Shown here in pieces: positions 1 through 9,513 of a stretch of 64,000 nucleotides of DNA. Source of the stretch: Arabidopsis thaliana (Eukaryota > Streptophyta > Magnoliopsida > Brassicales > Brassicaceae); the NCBI RefSeq assembly GCF_000001735.4, contig NC_003074.8, forward strand, positions 16,561,261-16,625,260. The letters run 5' to 3'. Position numbers and translations under genes: made by a program. Numbering within the stretch: position 1 is the first letter of the stretch; each line of letters begins with the position of its first letter. The notes beneath the pieces were generated by a model. It ran no database searches, had not been told where the DNA came from, and worked only from the letters and a program-made list of their open reading frames with translations.

Positions 1-1186
1 CGATCTAACCAACAAATTATAAAGCATAAATTATCAACGCCATGAATTAAGAGAATACGCAAAAGCAATGGATCACTCTAATAGATCATGATAATGAAAT
101 AATATAACATAGATCTCCACTTACCAAACAAACTCAAACTATCGTCGTACCAACTAAACCAAATAATAGAATAATGGATAGTAAATTTCCACCATATAAA
201 TTTGTTAATAACAAACATCGAATAAAGCAACTGAACTGAAGCAATAAATCATATTCACACCATGTTTATGATACGATAACATAAAAAATAAAGTAATAAT
301 TGATAACAAACAAATCTCCATGCTATCATTGAATTAGTACATCGAATAATTAATTATAGCATAAACGATTATAAGCATAAGCATTAGGCGATAATCCTAC
401 TATATTATTTGGGAAGTACATTTTAAATGTAACCTTAATTTTTGTAAGTAATTACATAGGTATGCCATTAGAAATAAAATTTTAAAGAGTAAATTAATTT
501 ATCTTTTCAAGGATTAAAAAGTCAAATACTAATTTAAATAATTAAAATTAATTAAAAAACGAAATTATTATTAATTTCTAAAAATAATAACCAATCAAAA
601 TCAACATATAAGATTTGATATCTAAATTTTATTTAATTTAATTTAATTAGAAAAACGAAATACATTATTAATTTCCAAAAAGTAACCAATTAAAATCAAC
701 AAATTATATTTGATATCTAAATTATCATATTAATGTTTTATTAATTATTATAGTTCACTTATCATCTTTATATGATTCTATTTTTGCGGAAAAATAATAT
801 TAAGAAAACTTTCTACTGAGTAACGGGTCATAATTTGAAATATTTCTATTCAATTTCATACATATTATATTGAAAATTTATAATCTTATATACTACAATA
901 ATTAATAACATATTAGATGTGATTCAATTTTTAATACAAGCTGGAAAATCTTAGAATTGACGGGTTCAGATCGATATTAATACAAGATGGTATACTACAC
1001 ATGAAACTCTTAAATTAAGAATCAAACTACAAGTGTATAATTCTAAACACTAAACAATATAGATAATATCAACAAAACATATACAACTCACAGTTTACTA
1101 TACATTTAAAATCAAATAAAATAATATCATATATTTTTAAATCATCTTTACAATAAAAGTTTTTAGTTTAACTAAAATATAAGCGT
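1..1186. other. AT-rich intergenic sequence, no gene seen
   Basis: No open reading frame of note. The sequence is strongly AT-rich, with simple AT runs and near-repeated phrases such as the two similar stretches at 600-640 and 660-725. It lies just upstream of a Helitron-like terminus, so part of it is probably old Helitron interior. Confidence 0.5.
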
Positions 1187-1190
1187 ACTT

Positions 1191-1216
1191 GCGGTATACT
1201 GCAGGTTAATATCTAG
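1191..1216 (+). mobile_element. Helitron-like 3' terminus (degenerate)
   Basis: An imperfect hairpin, GCGGTATACTGC, is followed 10 bases later by CTAG and then A. Plant Helitrons end in a short hairpin plus CTRR. The stem matches the better-preserved copy at 2298-2326. The 5' TC end was not located, so the element's extent is unknown. Confidence 0.5.
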
Positions 1217-2297
1217 ATTATAGGGCTTATTGGATCTAAAGACGGATCATCAAAGATTTCCTAAACTGAAGCAAAATATACTGAATATTCAAATATCTAT
1301 CTGTTACCAAATTATAAACAAATAAGTCAATTTAATATTTTATATACGAAATCAATTAAATCTTAATCACATAAAAATTAGCACAAAAAAAAAGTATTCA
1401 ACAATTACAAAATTATCAAATCTTTGTATTATATAAGTTTTGATACTATATTCGAATAAAATGTAATATACTTTTTCAATTTGAATTCTTTAACTAATTT
1501 AAGCTAACTAATATATTTGCTAATCTTATACCTATAAAAACCGACTATAGTTTCTTATCTCTATAGTATTTTTGCAAGACTTTTTTGGTGGATTTGGATA
1601 AAAGTGCATTCGGGTCATATGGTACATTCCCCTATTAAATAAATATGGTGCACTCCTATGTTATTAGCTAAAAATTTTAGATTATAATTCAGAGTCATAT
1701 CATAAATAAAATTAATATTAATAAAATAAATGACTTTTTAGCAAGACGGATTTGGAGGGACGGGTTTTTTGAATCAACATTAATAAAAAAGTAAAATATA
1801 ATAAATAACTTTAAATTATTATTTTTAAGACCATTAATATTAAACATATCAAATCATCCTAATTTAGAAAAGGTTATATAAAACCAAAAAGTTATGTAAT
1901 ATGTATAATGTTACTATATATAAAATTAAACTATAAAATATAAATGTATTAGAGAATGATACAATTTGCAAAAAATTTTATATATAATAAATAATTCTTA
2001 CATTTTAAAAATTAATACTTTAAAAAAAAATCACGGGACGGGTAAAGAAATTACAGAACGGGTTTTATTTTGGAATTGAGTTATATGGTGGTTGTATTTG
2101 AATCAATATTTATAAAATTTTAAAATATTATTAATATGTTGTTTTAATAAGGGTTAAAACTTCAGATTTTTAACAATTATCTCATGGATTCGTGGTATAC
2201 CGTTACTTAATAACAATTATAAATTGTAAAATATAAATATTTTATAAAAATAAAATTTGCAAGTTTTAATAAATATTACTTAAAAAAAATAAATAGT

Positions 2298-2326
2298 CCC
2301 GCGGTATACCGCGGGTTAAAATCTAG
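2298..2326 (+). mobile_element. Helitron 3' terminus
   Basis: A perfect 18-base palindrome, CCCGCGGTATACCGCGGG (2298-2315), is followed 7 bases later by CTAG (2323-2326) and then T. This is the classical Helitron 3' end: GC-rich hairpin, then CTAG inserted before T. The element would extend leftward on the plus strand. No Rep/helicase coding sequence was seen, so it is non-autonomous (ATREP-like). Confidence 0.65.
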
Positions 2327-2330
2327 TTAT

Positions 2331-3600
2331 AAAGTATATAGCAAAACTTATCTCTAGAATAATCCGTGAGTGTGATGTGTGATCGGAAAACGTAAACGTT
2401 AGAAAAAGGGAGACAATGTTTATCTAGACAAGTGATCGGAGATCAGAGATAACGTCCGCTAATGATTTTTTATTCAGTCCTCTTCTACAAACCTCGAAGA
2501 CGGTGGTTTTCTATCGATGGGAAGAGTGAAGCTGTAAGTCCGAGACATCGTCAAAGAAAGAATACGGCATTGATTTAGGAACTCATGGCTTAGTCTTAGA
2601 ACTTTGTTTACTAGATCTGGTAGGGTTTGGTCAGATTTTCTTTTAGTTCAAGCGGCTAGCTAACGTGTTGTGAACAATTAGGTTTTAGGGAGTTGTTTTC
2701 TCTGTTACTAATCTATTCACTAGGTTGATGACGTGAGTCTAAAATATATGAAGATTATAAGAAAAGAAAAACTGATTGAGAAGATAACATTCAAAACCCT
2801 TGTTCTAAAAATCGTCCGCCTAGGCGCTCATCGGAGCACATGCGCGGTGATTTGACCAATTTGCTCAACAAATCAGATTTTTTTTAAAAACTCACTTTTA
2901 AAGTTCTAAATCTATATTTTAGTTATAGATCTATCACATTTGACTTAAAATCATTAAAAATATAAGAGAAACTGTTAATAATCTTGAGTAAGAGAGAAAA
3001 CGGCGAAAATTAGGTTTACTATCGCCCAAAAATTAGAGAAAAAGACGAAGGTAATTAGGTAATTTCGTATTTCATTAAATCAAAAATCAAAAAGAAGGCA
3101 AAACACAGCGTTTTGAGGTTCAAACCGTGTTGGGCCGAGTTTAATAGATGCAAATAACCATTAGACCAAATCATTTCTTTGGAATATGGTTGAATATTCA
3201 GTATATATACATATATGAATATAGAATATTAAAAACTATTCCCGATTAATTTCCGTTTAATTTCCGATTTTTTTGCCAGACACTAGGCCCACCCCAAAGG
3301 CATATTTGAATCGATCGATCCGTATGACATGATCTTGTGTGATACGGTTGTGTATAAGAGTTAGATATGCATTCATATTTCAAAAACGTAGAGCCGTACG
3401 GATTTTTCTAGAAGGTTCAAAGTAGTCTAACTCGAAAAAGTAGGTATACGGAAATTATGAAGAGATACACATGATAGTTGTTGATACGCTTATATAGACA
3501 TTTACCATCCATGAGTCAAATATCAGTTTTATTCAAAGACACCAAAAGACGAATTTCAGTGGCTGATTTACGAACCTAATTCCATCAAACCAAACACAAA
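2331..3600. other. Intergenic, downstream of serpin
   Basis: No supported gene. A short ATG phrase at 2517 runs directly into a strong splice-donor-like GTAAGT but has no visible continuation. 2815-2850 holds a GC-rich patch with CGCCTAGGCG that resembles a patch near 8825-8910. Confidence 0.5.
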
Positions 3601-3620
3601 AATACAACAAATAAATCCAA

Positions 3621-5070
3621 TTAATGTATTGAAGGATCAAGAACTTGACCCATGAACAAAATCACTCCACTCTTCTCTTCTCTCACTGTGAATAGAAATG
3701 GATGATCAGCTACGAAATCTCCCATCAACAACATGTCCTTTGTCATGCTGGCAACAGAAACGGCTGCAGCTTCAGTTCCCTCTTCATCCACCTCAATGCA
3801 AGCTTTGTGAAAAACATTTGAGACGAACAAATTCTCAGCGACGCATAGATTCTCGGGAATGGAAGGCGACTCAACCATCTCGGTTAGACTACCATGTGTA
3901 AATGGTAAAGTCAGCCCCATTTCCTTCAAAACATCTGAAGCTTTAAACTCGAAAGAGAACTTAAACTTTGGAATCTTGAAAGCTTCCGTTAATATACGTT
4001 GGCGCGGAATATGGTTATCAAGAAATCGGGGTTTGGAGCTTATTTCCTCAAGAAGAGTAGGTAATCCATCTCTATCATTAGGAAGATAAATGTACATGGC
4101 GAATTGACGTTGATCTTCTACATAAGGAAGACGCAAAACTTTGAAACCATCATAATATTCTAGGTATTGCTTCTTGTAATTGGTCATGAAGGGGACTTTC
4201 ACCATGGTGCCGTCAAGAAGATGAAAATCGTAACTTTTTGTTAACTTTGCATCAAATTTTTTGCTCCAAGCTCCTTTGAAGTACACTGCATTAGCAAGTA
4301 TTAGCATACTTTCACGGATAGTCTTGATAGAATCGTCTGAAAGAATCTCTTTGATGAGTCCATTGGTGTGGACTTCAGCCCATGCATTCACTTCATTAAT
4401 CACTTCAGCAGGCTTCAACATAAGTGAACAACAAATTACCAATCACAATGAGGAAATTGGAACATTACTCTTAGGTATCTCACATCTAAATTAAGATGGA
4501 ACCTAAAAAAAAAATATATGTTATAGACCTAATTCGATCATGATTTTTTTTTTTTTTTTGACAAGGTTATGCAATTGCTAATTAAATTAAAGTTGGAAAC
4601 TCATGAAACCTTGTCACCTAATAATTGATTTGAGGCAAAGAAAAGTTCAATAAGAATTGCGAAGAACATAGAGGAGTTACCTTGGTTGCGAAGTCAACTT
4701 GATTACAAGTAGCGTTATAGGAGTTCTCCAAAAGATCTTTAAAGGAAGGTTTGAAGGATAAAGATTTGTCAATCCATACACCATAAGCCGTAGATAAGTG
4801 CAAGTCACTTCTCTCCATTCCATCATTTAAGGCAACAGATACGGTTTTCGCTAAGACTGCGTTGAGGTAATCCGATGAGGGTAACATGATGAATGATAAG
4901 ATTTGTTCTTTGGTGACGCAGTTGGAACCAGCGGCAATCAGGCAGAGCAAAACGTTGATTGACATTGGTGAGAAGACAAGGTTGGAGCCGTTGGCAACGG
5001 TAGGGATGACATGCTTTGCTAGTAATACCATGACGTCGGTTTGATTCTCCATTGATTTTCCCAACTCCAT
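3621..5070 (-). CDS. Serpin (serine/cysteine protease inhibitor), AT3G45220-like
   Basis: Two coding exons, 5070-4681 and 4412-3621, join to 393 codons plus stop. The intron has canonical GT-AG ends, and the join gives the residues FATK-PAEV with the frame intact. The protein starts MELGKSMENQ, has no signal peptide and is of normal plant serpin length. Serpin hallmarks are the NAVYFKGAW motif, the FKIPKFKFSFEF strand, the hinge EEGTEAAA and the C-terminal FVADHPFLF. Serpins trap a target protease by cleavage in the reactive-centre loop. Here the loop after GTEAAA reads VSVASMTKDML, so P1 is probably Lys or Asp. This differs from the Leu-Arg loop of the well-known AtSerpin1, so the target may differ. 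The start was chosen as the first Met of the serpin fold. A longer upstream reading (from 5136) lacks family similarity. Confidence 0.95.
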
Positions 5071-5129
5071 GGTTTGTTCTTTCTTTTTTCTTTTCCAAAC
5101 GAGAAAGACGTGGGGACGAATGGTGATGA

Positions 5130-5145
5130 ATATCATATATATCTT
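5130..5145 (-). promoter_or_regulatory. Putative TATA box of the serpin gene
   Basis: On the minus strand the run ATATATATGATA sits about 65-75 bases before the serpin ATG, a usual distance for a plant TATA box with a short 5' UTR. It is inferred from position and composition only. Confidence 0.4.
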
Positions 5146-5159
5146 GTTTCAAAATAAAT

Positions 5160-5700
5160 TTGAATAGTCATCGAACTCATCACCTTGGCCACGATTACAA
5201 AGTAAATCTTATTTAAAGTCGAAAACAAAGATTTGTGGGGTTAGAAAGCCAATAAGATGGCAAAACAAATATTTTTCTAAATGTTTCTTCATAGTATTTG
5301 CCATTTTACTAAATCGAAAACACAAAAACTATTTAAAAATAAATCAGTAGCTAATATATGCGGTATGTTCTTTGATTTGACCCCATGATTTGATTTGGTT
5401 GAGATCTTGGACCAAACTCCTACCAATGAAGAAGAAGAGGAGGAAGAAGAAGAGGAAGAGGAAGAGTATTGATTACCTCATGCATTTCAGTGCATCTTAT
5501 ATCGTGTATGCTTTTCTCTACTTAACAACATTAGTATTATCATATCTTATGGTTTGTGTGACTAATCAGACATAACATTTAGTATAAGCAATTCATATCC
5601 ATCTCAAATTGATTCATCATGATCATGTCAAATTATCTGTTGACATTCATAAGTTGGGGAATTTTGGAGATCAATAGTAAAAACTAGATCATAGACACAC
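5160..5700. other. Intergenic upstream of serpin
   Basis: Contains a purine-rich run of AGGAAGA-type repeats at 5430-5470. The short ORF over this run is low-complexity Lys/Arg and is not believed to be a gene. Nothing else was recognised. Confidence 0.5.
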
Positions 5701-5705
5701 GGCAC

Positions 5706-6026
5706 TGTTGGAATATTGAGAGAGAATGAAGAAAAACAGAGCAAGAGACATTTGTCTTGTAAACAAGACTTTCTTTTATTAAAACTGAAGCTTGTTATTT
5801 TCTCGACTGTTTTTACATAAGACAACATACACACTTATATAGATGTATACATAACTAACTACATAACCAACTACATAACCGTTGGTAACAGTTTTAACTT
5901 CTCCGATAAGTTATGTCTCTTACTCACACCCATTCGTAGTGTATGATATGTAACACATAACATCCATTGCCTTTAAATATAAACTATAGCATATATGATA
6001 TTTTAATCATGGACTCAATTCTAACA
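5706..6026 (-). repeat. Solo LTR, Copia-like
   Basis: A 321-base block starts TGTTGGAAT and ends ATTCTAACA, giving the terminal TG...CA and an inverted repeat TGTTrGAAT. In minus orientation it has a TATATAAG promoter-like box, then an AATAAA poly(A)-like signal and a pyrimidine-rich end, in the order expected of an LTR. No primer-binding site, polypurine tract or gag-pol sequence flanks it, so it is a solo LTR. The 5-base flanks (GGCAC and GAAAC) match at 3 of 5 positions, consistent with an old insertion. Confidence 0.6.
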
Positions 6027-6910
6027 GAAACATCTTTGCAATTGAACTAAATAAGAAGGTACGATTTTGACATCGCTAGCTTCAGATTATGGTGTTTCAT
6101 AGACTGCTGTTCTTAGTTAGATAATCAAATTTTTGTAACCGGCATTATTCAGTTCACAGTTAATAAATATGCATCCAGAATCACTTATTGAAAAATAAGA
6201 GTAACCACATAAAGATGGAAATACAGTATTAAAATTAAGAATACCAGAACTATGTGGTTATCTAAGATGCATGTAAACGGAAACAGATTTGCAGAAGTGA
6301 AACATTCAAAACGATGAAACGATTTAAAAAAAAAGAAATGGGAAACATCTAGAAACGTAGTTCCTAATTTTTGTGACATATTTTCGTCAGGGCCGGCTCT
6401 TGAGGAGAGCAAGAGGAGCAAATGTTCTATGTCCAAATTTTTGTGGATAAATTTAAAGGTCCAAATGTATTATTTAATACGAAGAAATGATCATTTTAAA
6501 GATTTTTTAGCATGAAAAAAGTTCAAAACATTTTTTAGTACGAAAAAAAAGCCAATGATTAAAATTTTAAATATTTTTTTAGCATGAAAAATTGTTTAAT
6601 TTTTTTTTTAGTATGCAAAAATTCATTTTAAAGAATTATACCAGAACTCTTAATTTATTGAACAAGCCCTGATTTTCGTGCTTCAAAATGGATTCTATAT
6701 CTGTATTATGCATTTTTCCTACCTCGAAAACTAAGGATATCTTTACTTTCGTTTCGAAGCTACGAAAAGTTAACTTCGTGGTGAGGAGAAGCAAGATCAT
6801 ATAAACTTTATATGCTGCTAAATGAATTTTGTTAACCAAAAAGTTTTTTTCTGTTAAAAAAGTTTGAGAAATGCAAATAGCATTGTTCTTTGTTACTTTC
6901 TCTTAATCGT
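6027..6910. other. Intergenic with a degenerate repeat fragment
   Basis: 6390-6640 begins near GGGCCGGCTCTTGAGG and continues with repeated TTTTTTAGCATGAAAAA-like phrases. A similar piece in inverse orientation lies at 54500-54590. This suggests a shared low-copy repeat with no coding potential. No gene was recognised. Confidence 0.4.
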
Positions 6911-6916
6911 CCAAAC

Positions 6917-7484
6917 TAGGCTTGGGCATTCGGTTAACCATTCGGTTTCGGTTCAGTTGCGCATGGTTTCGGTTATTTTAGTTATAGTAATATAAGAACC
7001 ATTTGGATATTTGAGGAATTTTGGTTCGGTTCGGTTCGGATATCTTTCGGTTCGGTTTGAATATTAAACTTGGTAACCATAAATAAACCAAAACCAAAAT
7101 AACCGACTAAAAACCGAAACAACCAAAAAAATTGACCAATAACCGATATAGAACGTCTGTAAAAAAAACCTATTCACAACTCATAAAGATGCAAATATGG
7201 TCCATACTCTCCATAATATTAAAATACATGATTCACAAAACTAATAAAGAGAAGAACATAGTTAAGTGTCAATACATACAATATATGTGATATATTATCT
7301 ATCATACATATATGCTTTGGTTATCCTTTGGTTATCGGTTACTAACCTAACCGAAACCGAAACCGGAATCTAAGACATATAATATCCAGCCGGTTTATTT
7401 TAAGCTATCCAAACTCGAACCGAACTATGTTTTTCGGTTCGGTTCGGTTCGGTTAATCGGTTAGCGGTTTTTTTCCCAGGCCTA
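6917..7484. mobile_element. Non-autonomous hAT-superfamily element
   Basis: 568 bases begin TAGGCTTGGGCATTCGG and end CCCAGGCCTA, forming an inverted terminal repeat. They are flanked by 8-base duplications GTCCAAAC (6909-6916) and GCCCAAAC (7485-7492), 7 of 8 identical. The 8-bp duplication is diagnostic of hAT elements. Subterminal regions are packed with CGGTT/AACCG repeats. There is no transposase. The ends resemble those of the larger hAT element at 39472-43044, so the two probably belong to related families. It lies about 380 bases upstream of the APAP1 start codon. Confidence 0.75.
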
Positions 7485-7537
7485 GCCCAAACCATTGCGA
7501 GTGCCGGTGAATAAAGATACCGTGAAGGTCAGCTCTT

Positions 7538-7554
7538 CACGTGAACCGCACGTG
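7538..7554 (+). promoter_or_regulatory. Two G-boxes in the APAP1 promoter
   Basis: Two CACGTG palindromes lie at 7538-7543 and 7549-7554, 11 bases apart, about 310-325 bases before the APAP1 ATG. CACGTG is the core site for bHLH and bZIP factors. Paired spacing supports function, but this is inferred from sequence alone. Confidence 0.4.
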
Positions 7555-7862
7555 CCGGTTTCACGCTACGGTTCACATTTTTTACTACGCGAAAATCCTC
7601 TTTCTCCATATTTTCAAATTTAAAAAAACCAACCTGGCAAGATCAAGTGTTTCGCACCTTTCTCTATTTCCATACGTTTCCTACGTGTCACAATCTCATT
7701 AGTCGTACACTTTTCGTAGCCGCAAATCTAGCGATCGTAATAATATTCATTAATTCTCTCTTCTTCTCTTTCACTCCTAAAACCAACTTCTCCAGATCTC
7801 TCTTCTTCTACTTACTCATCATCACAACTTCTCAGAGAAAGATCTCAGAAAAAAACTTGAAA

Positions 7863-8390
7863 ATGAAGCTCGAATTCATTATTGTTGCTATGATGCTAAG
7901 TCTCGTACTCGTCTCCGGTGAGATTTTAACTAAATCCTCACCGGCTCCGTCACCGGATCTAGCAGATTCGCCTTTAATCCACGCATCACCACCATCGAAA
8001 CTCGGATCTCATAATTCTCCAGCGGAATCTCCAATTGAATACTCTTCTCCTCCAGAGCCTGAAACAGAACACTCTCCATCTCCTTCTCCGGCGAATTCTC
8101 CATCGGTTTCTCCACCATTACCGAATGATTCTCAATCTCCTTCTTCGTCTGCTTCTCCGTCTCCGTCACCGGAAGCTAGCGATGTGAATCACAGTGATAT
8201 TACTGGGATCGAAGGGGAGAAGTTGCCGTCGGGAAGCGGTGGAGGAATGAGCGGCGGGAAGAAAGTTGGAGTTGCTTTTGGAGCGATTGCGGCGGTTTGT
8301 GTGGTTGGAGTCGCCGGATTTGTGTACAAGAAACGGCAAGAGAATATTCGCAGGTCTCGTTACGGTTACGCCGCCAGAGAGATTCTGTAA
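7863..8390 (+). CDS. APAP1: APAP1-like hydroxyproline-rich arabinogalactan core protein
   Basis: Intronless, 175 codons. The start at 7863 is preferred because the protein then opens with a signal peptide (MKLEFIIVAMMLSLVLVSG); the longer reading from 7647 adds unrelated residues that are probably 5' UTR. The mature part (about residues 22-115) is rich in SP, AP and PSPSP motifs, the contexts in which plant prolines are hydroxylated and O-glycosylated with arabinogalactan. A Gly-rich stretch and one transmembrane helix (about 140-158) follow, then a short basic tail ending YGYAAREIL. AT3G45230 is described as the core of the wall proteoglycan APAP1, linked to arabinoxylan and pectin. The visible transmembrane segment suggests plasma-membrane anchoring before or instead of release. 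Confidence 0.88.
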   Translation: MKLEFIIVAMMLSLVLVSGEILTKSSPAPSPDLADSPLIHASPPSKLGSHNSPAESPIEYSSPPEPETEHSPSPSPANSPSVSPPLPNDSQSPSSSASPSPSPEASDVNHSDITGIEGEKLPSGSGGGMSGGKKVGVAFGAIAAVCVVGVAGFVYKKRQENIRRSRYGYAAREIL

Positions 8391-8394
8391 TTAG

Positions 8395-9500
8395 AGAGAG
8401 AGAGAGAGATCCAGCGAGGATAGATTGATTTAATTTTGAATTTTTTGTTACTCTAAAATTCGAAAACATTTATTGATAATTATTATTTCTTTTGTATCGT
8501 GTAATCAATATTTGGAATTTTTCTTCAGATGTTTAATAATCATGCTAATATAATTAAGTTAATGATATTTGAAATTATTTTAAAGTAAATTATTATTCAG
8601 TTCAAAAATCTTTGTAATCTATATTTTATATGAATTAAATATTGAGTTCAAAAATATTGTTTGTAATCTTTGTAAATTATTATTGAGTTCAAAAATATTG
8701 TTTGATATGAATTAAATGTACATTTTATCTAATTCTTGTTAATAAATTTAATATTTTTATTTTTTAATGTATGTTTTGAATGATTTTTATTTATAATAAT
8801 ATATTTATAATATTTTATGCTATAAACGCCTAAACCGCCTAAATTCGTCTAGAGCCCGATTAGGCGTTCTAAGTGTTAGGCATTGGGTCACCGTCCGATT
8901 AGCGCCTAACGTTTTCTTGAACACTGCGATTTCCAAATAACAAACCTAAAACATATGACCGTTAGCCAATTTCAGCATATACCTTTTATATTTTTAATGT
9001 CGATTGGAATTCTTGAGTCAATATTATCAGTTATTTGTATCTGAATCATTCATTTTTATTAAATTGGTTAACGATTACATAATTCAAATTTGTAACATTA
9101 TTTATAATGGATATATGTTGAAATTGGCTACCGGTTACATATTAAGGTTTGTTATTTGAAAACTATGTGAATTCAAGTTGATAAATACAGGGAATCAGAG
9201 TTTGGATTGAAAAAAGTAGCATAAAAATAGTTGGAGTTGATTTTGGCCGTTTTACCCCACTCTTTTACGAATTATCTTTGAAATTAACAGTACAATCACA
9301 ACAAGTGAAGAAAACAAAGAGAAAAAAGACTATCAAGAGTCTTCTCAATACATGACCGACAGACCGAGACACACAATCAAGAGAGGCTCAAAACAACGGT
9401 ATTGCGTCAAATACCAAAAAACTTATAACAAACTTCAAACGCAAACGCTTCTAATCGCCAACATGCAACGAGATGATTGCTATGTTCAATCAAGTATATA
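8395..9500. other. Convergent intergenic region APAP1 / GRIK1
   Basis: Holds the 3' ends of both convergent genes. A GA microsatellite follows the APAP1 stop (8394-8408). 8825-8935 is a patch of repeated GCCTAA/TTAGGC phrases resembling 2815-2850, probably a fragment of a dispersed repeat. No gene was seen. Confidence 0.5.
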
Positions 9501-9513
9501 CCCGTACTAGCTT

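Noticed and set aside
3698-4494. Plus-strand reading frames across the serpin
   Set aside because: They are shadows of the serpin exons on the opposite strand, with no family features.
5390-5575. Possible small Lys/Arg-rich protein
   Set aside because: Driven by a purine-rich simple repeat; no conserved feature or supporting signals.
7647-7862. 72-codon N-terminal extension of APAP1
   Set aside because: The downstream ATG begins a textbook signal peptide; the extension is hydrophobic and Ser-rich without family similarity and looks like 5' UTR.
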